Positions 60,052 to 64,000 of a stretch of 64,000 nt of DNA are shown one piece after another. Origin of the DNA: CBDFLD01 sp965249005. Its GTDB lineage: Bacteria > Acidobacteriota > UBA6911. Under the pieces are notes generated by a model. It saw nothing but the letters and a program-made list of their open reading frames with translations, was not told the DNA's origin and ran no database searches. How positions within the stretch are numbered: position 1 is the stretch's first letter; every line of letters begins with the position of its first letter. The stretch spans positions 1-64,000 of the forward strand of contig CBDFLD010000016.1 in assembly GCA_965249005.1 (NCBI GenBank), read 5' to 3'. The position numbers and the translations under genes were made by a program.

Positions 60052-61307
60052 GGTCGATCCTCCCGAACACCCAAAGGCCAGATCCGGTCCCCAACTTCCA
60101 GCCCCGATCGGATTTCCACGTAGTGGTCTCCAAAAGAACCAATCTGGACGGTCTGCGTCGAGAGCCGGTCCCGATCGGTCCCCTTGATCACATAGTATGA
60201 AGTCGCCAGCCCGGTTCCGACATACGGCCGCGGGACTGCTCGAACCCGGGAGGCCAGCACGATCGGGATCTCTATCCTCGCGGACATTCCAGGTTTGATC
60301 AACTGGGGATCAAAGGAATCCGGCTTCACATTGGCGCGGAAAACCTTGTGCTCTGTCGCGAATCCTTTGCGGCTGGCAATGCTCGTCAAAGACTCCAGTA
60401 TCCCCTTCCATCTCATACCCGGGATTGCGTCCAGCGTGATGAGACATGCCATTCCCCGCGAAACGTGTCAAAACTCCGTGTCATAGACGAATCCACTGAC
60501 CTGCATGCTGCTGAGGTCCGGAAGAGTTAGGACGGTCATCCCACGATACAGCGTATCTCCTACCTGAACCTTACGATTGCTGGCCCAATTGTCCCCATAA
60601 ATCACGATCCCATCTTGGGGGGCATCCACATGCATCAGCTCTATATCGCTCTCTATCTTTTTCAGTTCAATCTCGGCCTGGGACCTTTCGATTGCCACAA
60701 GGGCCATTTCTGCCTGATAGCCTTCCTGGTGATTTGTTAGCCGTTCCCGAGCCTTCTCGAGCGCCAGCTGCGCCTTCTCCGACTCCACCTGATAGCGCTG
60801 GAAATCGTTGGCGGCAATGAGCTCCTTGTCGATTCTGGCGTATAGCTGCGCCACATCCAGATCCGCTTCAGCCTGCGCGATCTCGTTGAGCAGATCGGAT
60901 CGCTGTGCGGCAAGGTCTGCCTTGGTTTTTTCTATCTTTAGCATTGCCTCGTCGAGTTTCCGCTCCGCCTCGGACCGCTGACTCTCCAAGCTCGAGGTGT
61001 CGAGCTCCAAGATTCGCTTCCCTCGTTGGATGTGAGCCCCTTCCTCGGCAAGAAATGTTACCGTGCTCCCAAATGAATGGCGCATCCGCGGCACCTTGAT
61101 CTCGATTGACCGAGCGGCCACCACCTCGCCAGTGATATCAATTCGATGCTCGATGTCTTGCTTGTTCACGGTAATGGCGTCGACCTCCTGTCGCTCCAGC
61201 GTATCAGGCTGGGCAGCAACTATCTGGCAGAGCGCACCCACACATACAATCGGAAGTATCCTACGAATACGCGTGTTGCAAGTTCGAGTCATGGCTGAGC
61301 TGCTCAC
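60048..61307 (-). pseudogene. HlyD/MacA-type adaptor (first of three) with one in-frame TGA
   Basis: A single frame of 420 codons codes for a complete adaptor except for one TGA at 60468-60470, after 'MQVSGFVYDTEF' and before 'HVSRGMACLITLDAIPG'. There is no frameshift. Coiled coil (residues about 95-190) and lipoyl halves ('VDAPQDGIVIYGDNWASN') are normal, and the barrel and membrane-proximal parts downstream of the TGA are well preserved ('LIKPGMSARIEIPIVLASRV', 'GSFGDHYVEIRSGLEVGDRI'). The start is GTG at 61307, overlapping the preceding gene's TAG, or ATG at 61292. It could be a fresh nonsense mutation, a sequencing error, or readthrough. Confidence 0.8.
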
Positions 61308-62446
61308 TACCCCGGAGGCGCTGGACCGCCCCGTCCTCTTGACCGAAACAACAACTGCGCAGGTTCCGGCGCATCCTGAGCGTTGATCCAGTCAAGCCAC
61401 CGCGCTTCTGCCTCTTCGACATCTTCGCCCAGAGCATCGGCTCGTAACACAAACTCCCGGGTCTCATTTCCTTTGCGGCTCCATTGAATGAGCTCTTTCG
61501 TGCGCCGAACCCCGATCCTCTCGACCAGGTATGCGAACAGAGCCCCGGCCTGGGCATCGAACAACATCCGGTCTTGCTGGTCCTTTGGAATCGAGCCCGA
61601 GGCGAGCACCGTCTCCGGAGCAGCGCCCGGCGAGTAGGCTCGAGTACTCCCCGTCGTTGTGCGATTCTGGCCTCCATGGCCACTCTGCCCAGATTCCCTC
61701 CTGACTATGACGCGTCCGAACGAGTAATCTCCGCTCTCCCCGAACGCAGGCAAGACAAAGGGTCGCGACATATCCAGCAAATCCTCGAAGTAGAAGGCCT
61801 CCTCCAAACGCTCTCGCAGGAACTTGAGGTTGTTGTTCCAGCTTCCTGAAGCGTACGTCGCTAGGCCGATATCCAACCAATCAGCCAACGGACTCCGCCC
61901 CATATCGTCTATCCGGGAGCCCCTGAATTTTTTTTCAGGCGAAAGCGTCATTTGCAGCGCCGCCTTCGTAAATTGTCCGACACTCTGGCTGACCAGCCGT
62001 CTTTCGTCCGCCGCTCTTCTTTCCGGCGCCGGATTCTCGAACCTACGAAGGATCGGCTCCGGGATCTTACCTCCAAACCGGGTCTTGATCTGCGCGAGGA
62101 CCTTTTGGTTGACGGCCTCCGCAGTTAACTGAATCAACACCCACCGGTACCCCTTCCTCAACAATTTCGTTTCGTTCACGGAATCTCTCTGCTCGGATGT
62201 CGAACACACAACGATCGCTCCGGGCACGAGATCTCGGTCCAGGAATGTCACCAAGCTCTCGTAGGACTTCCTTAACGGTTCCTTGAAGGGAGTCAAAATG
62301 CTGGTGACCCCCGCATAGAGATCGACGTTCGGAACCGAACTCGGGAACCGAGTGAAGTGCTTCTCAAAACTATCCTGTTGACCGACGAGGCAGGGAGTAG
62401 CCCCAATGAGCGCGAGACCGATTGCCGCTCCCGCGACGAGCTTCAT
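61307..62446 (-). CDS. Exported protein, possible peptidase-MA-like, at the head of the adaptor cluster
   Basis: A 379-aa protein with a signal peptide (residues 1-22, 'GAAIGLALIGATPCLVGQQD'). The body has features of DUF1570/peptidase-MA-like superhelical domains, such as 'PLADWLDIGLATYASGSWNN' and 'DAQAGALFAYLVERIGVRRT', though no HExxH zinc motif is visible. The C-terminus is Pro/Gly/Arg-rich. The TAG stop overlaps the first adaptor start, indicating a shared transcript. Its role in the export system is unknown. Confidence 0.7.
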   Translation of the reverse strand: MKLVAGAAIGLALIGATPCLVGQQDSFEKHFTRFPSSVPNVDLYAGVTSILTPFKEPLRKSYESLVTFLDRDLVPGAIVVCSTSEQRDSVNETKLLRKGYRWVLIQLTAEAVNQKVLAQIKTRFGGKIPEPILRRFENPAPERRAADERRLVSQSVGQFTKAALQMTLSPEKKFRGSRIDDMGRSPLADWLDIGLATYASGSWNNNLKFLRERLEEAFYFEDLLDMSRPFVLPAFGESGDYSFGRVIVRRESGQSGHGGQNRTTTGSTRAYSPGAAPETVLASGSIPKDQQDRMLFDAQAGALFAYLVERIGVRRTKELIQWSRKGNETREFVLRADALGEDVEEAEARWLDWINAQDAPEPAQLLFRSRGRGGPAPPG

Positions 62447-62618
62447 GGCTCTCTCCTTGGGATAATCATCGTTGACAGTTGTCCCTCAAAGGTGCTTACG
62501 CCAAAACGGCCGCGTTGTTCCGCTTTTTTGTCGGCACGGGCAGGCAAGAACAGCCCTACGCTTCGAGGATTGTCAGTTTGTGCGGCTCAAAGAGCACGTA
62601 GATTCGATCGCCTGAACT

Positions 62619-63152
62619 TCACTCTTTGGAGGCTTCAGGCGACCGCTGAGTTCCTATGACATCGAGGAGGGCAGCCGGAACTGGGGCATCACTACCGGCA
62701 AATAGTTCCTTGACCATCTTTTGCTTGCGCCGTGCGAGACGACGAAAGGCCCGCACCGCCATGACACTCACGATGGCATTTCCGTCGTCCAGGCAGCGCC
62801 TGAGTTCGGGAAAGAACTTCGGGACCGCACCGGGTTGTCGGTCGGCTATTTGCCCCAGGGTGTAGACGAGGTTCCATCGGACGTACGCGGACTCGTCGTT
62901 GAGATGCTCGCACAGTCGATCCAGCACCCGAATCAATCGCGCCGGATGAGTCTGCGATAAACGAGCCAGGGTGGCTGCTGCTCGCCCGCGAATCGACCGG
63001 TCGCGATCGTCCAACATTCGAATGAGCTCCTCCAAGCGACGGGGATGATCCACGACCGTTCGGACGACTTCCGATGTCCGCAACTTTGACAGGGGGACTA
63101 TGGACTTCTTCTGATTCCGGGCAACCCGACGTCGAAATCTTGTCTCCACCAT
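62619..63152 (-). CDS. HEAT-repeat protein
   Basis: A 177-aa protein, from ATG at 63152 ('MVETRFRRRVARNQKK') or from 63221 in the longer open frame. It has three to four HEAT repeats: 'HPRRLEELIRMLDDRDRSIR', 'GRAAATLARLSQTHPARLIR', 'ESAYVRWNLVYTLGQIADRQ' and 'GNAIVSVMAVRAFRRLARRK'. HEAT repeats are scaffolds for protein interaction. No signal peptide; the N-terminus is very basic. No partner can be named. Confidence 0.75.
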   Translation of the reverse strand: MVETRFRRRVARNQKKSIVPLSKLRTSEVVRTVVDHPRRLEELIRMLDDRDRSIRGRAAATLARLSQTHPARLIRVLDRLCEHLNDESAYVRWNLVYTLGQIADRQPGAVPKFFPELRRCLDDGNAIVSVMAVRAFRRLARRKQKMVKELFAGSDAPVPAALLDVIGTQRSPEASKE

Positions 63153-63227
63153 ATTCTCAATCCCCCCGCGCAGAAGATATCGGAGACCAACGAAGTCCCC
63201 GACTCGCAAACAACAGAACACCAGTGC

Positions 63228-64000
63228 CTAGGCAACCATCGCTTCCCGACGAAAGTCCCAGCTCACCATTGTCCGAGCACGCACCGAGGCGTTAATCAGG
63301 TGTGCACAGGACGCTGCTCGATGCCCCACGACAGAATCCTCCCAGGGTTGCTTGCCGGTTCGCACCGATGCAAAGAAGTTTCGCAGGTGCGCGACGGTGG
63401 CACCGAGACCGACCTCTCGATAGTGTTCAGCTTCGGCCACAATCTCCGGCTCTCGCGTTTCCGGAAGTTCTTCTCGCAGAACATCCGGGTCTCGATAATA
63501 CGCCGCCTCGAGCTCGCCCGGCCAGCTCTCGACGATCCAACGATTGTCCTCAGAAACGACTTCCGGATAGAAGGCAAGTGAATCCCCCAGGATCAACGTC
63601 CCTAGAGTACCCATGATCTGGAATCCACTGCCGCTACTGGACTGATTGTTGAAGGTACTGCTCAAATTGACCACGAATCCTTCCGGGTACTCCAGAATCG
63701 CATTGATCGTGTCCGGCACGTCTCGCGAGTCCTTCCATCGGTATAGCTGTCCCATCGCCATGACTCGCGACGGCATTCGAGCATTCATCATGAAGTGGAT
63801 GCCCGTAACGAGATGGACGAAAAGGTCGGTCGCAATCCCGCCGGAATAATCTTGGTAGCAACGCCATCGAAAGAAACGGGCATAGTCGACCGCACGTTTG
63901 GGCGCAGGCCCCAGAAACATGTACCAATTCACCGAGTCGGGCGACGCGTCACTCGGTATCGGATAGATCCATGCTCCGCTCGCCGTATTTCGATTGAAAG
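63228..64000 (-). CDS. Gfo/Idh/MocA-type oxidoreductase, C-terminal part (cut by window edge)
   Basis: The minus-strand frame is open to the window edge, so the NAD-binding N-terminus is outside. The visible 257 codons are the C-terminal domain: 'FFRWRCYQDYSGGIATDLFV' and 'HLVTGIHFMMNARMPSRVMA' contain the family's catalytic-region His and the 'GG' turn; 'VPDTINAILEYPEGFVVNLS' and 'IMGTLGTLILGD' are typical core strands. Members oxidise sugars or sugar alcohols, and related exported forms are common in Acidobacteriota and Planctomycetes. Substrate unknown. Confidence 0.88.
   Translation of the reverse strand, partial: FNRNTASGAWIYPIPSDASPDSVNWYMFLGPAPKRAVDYARFFRWRCYQDYSGGIATDLFVHLVTGIHFMMNARMPSRVMAMGQLYRWKDSRDVPDTINAILEYPEGFVVNLSSTFNNQSSSGSGFQIMGTLGTLILGDSLAFYPEVVSEDNRWIVESWPGELEAAYYRDPDVLREELPETREPEIVAEAEHYREVGLGATVAHLRNFFASVRTGKQPWEDSVVGHRAASCAHLINASVRARTMVSWDFRREAMVA

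Noticed and set aside
60468..60470. Selenocysteine at the in-frame TGA of the adaptor
   Set aside because: HlyD-type adaptors have no redox site at this position and no downstream SECIS-like hairpin was evident; a nonsense change or an error is simpler.
1..64000. CRISPR arrays or rRNA operons
   Set aside because: No regularly spaced short repeats and no rRNA-like conserved blocks were seen in the window.

Overview
The window looks like a chromosomal segment of an uncultured, Gram-negative-type bacterium. It has periplasmic adaptor proteins, a proton-pumping complex I, and TPR and Ser/Thr-kinase style signalling genes. The gene mix (TPR proteins opening with a 'TENLEAY' motif, MacB/HlyD clusters, a CocE-type X-Pro peptidase, an exported Gfo/Idh oxidoreductase neighbourhood) would fit Acidobacteriota or a nearby lineage. 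That is an inference from gene content only; no 16S rRNA or other decisive marker is present.

Left third (1 to about 23.7 kb): a decayed accessory region. It holds the tail of an IS1380-type transposase, broken kinase and TPR genes, a complete four-gene IS21-type element (2040-5323), a frameshifted primase-helicase-like pseudogene, an IS3 scrap, a complete IS5-type element with CTAG target duplication (13554-14885) plus an end-remnant of a sibling copy (18575-18712), an IS110 scrap, two broken members of one unknown gene family (10.4 and 15.4-16.0 kb), a broken metallo-beta-lactamase-fold gene and a broken tyrosine integrase. The integrase lies next to tRNA-Leu(CAG), which closes the region. 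A lone 3' half of tRNA-Thr(CGT) near 13.1 kb looks like the scar of another integrated element. Intact genes scattered here include an X-Pro dipeptidyl-peptidase-type hydrolase, a sodium:solute symporter, a fatty acid desaturase, a methyltransferase, tex, a cold-shock protein with a tiny Lys-rich partner gene, and a hemolysin III homologue.

Middle (23.8 to 44 kb): core-like operons, nearly all on the minus strand. First comes an operon with two ABC-2 type transporters (ATPase-permease-ATPase-permease) ending in an exported TPR protein. Two small zinc-ribbon genes, an exported protein, a polytopic membrane protein, a Rieske ferredoxin and a 2x[4Fe-4S] ferredoxin follow. An IS200 copy separates these from a complex I operon with order nuoA-B-C-D-H-I-J-K-N, lacking E/F/G and, unusually, L and M between K and N. 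Then come a CoA-disulfide-reductase-like flavoprotein and a 2-oxoacid dehydrogenase block (E2, lipB, lpd). A small inverted-repeat element (MITE-like) sits behind lpd.

Right third (44.5 to 64 kb): a PuuD-type membrane protein and xdhC; a second set of complex I peripheral-arm genes (nuoI2, nuoD2, nuoB2) with a [2Fe-2S] protein; a GlcD-type FAD oxidase; a Fur regulator fused to a rubrerythrin-like domain; map; a DUF2203 gene; a radical SAM protein; folB; and an erpA-like Fe-S assembly gene with a cluster of GTACC/GGTAC motifs upstream. The end of the window has a conserved exported protein and an export cluster: an exported protein, three consecutive HlyD-type adaptors (the first carries one in-frame TGA), and a MacB-type permease without an ATPase gene. 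A HEAT-repeat protein and a truncated Gfo/Idh/MocA oxidoreductase close the window.

The most interesting items are the duplicated and incomplete complex I gene sets with dedicated ferredoxins, the Fur-rubrerythrin fusion, the four-gene IS21-type element with two passenger genes, the triple-adaptor export cluster, and the putative operator upstream of erpA.
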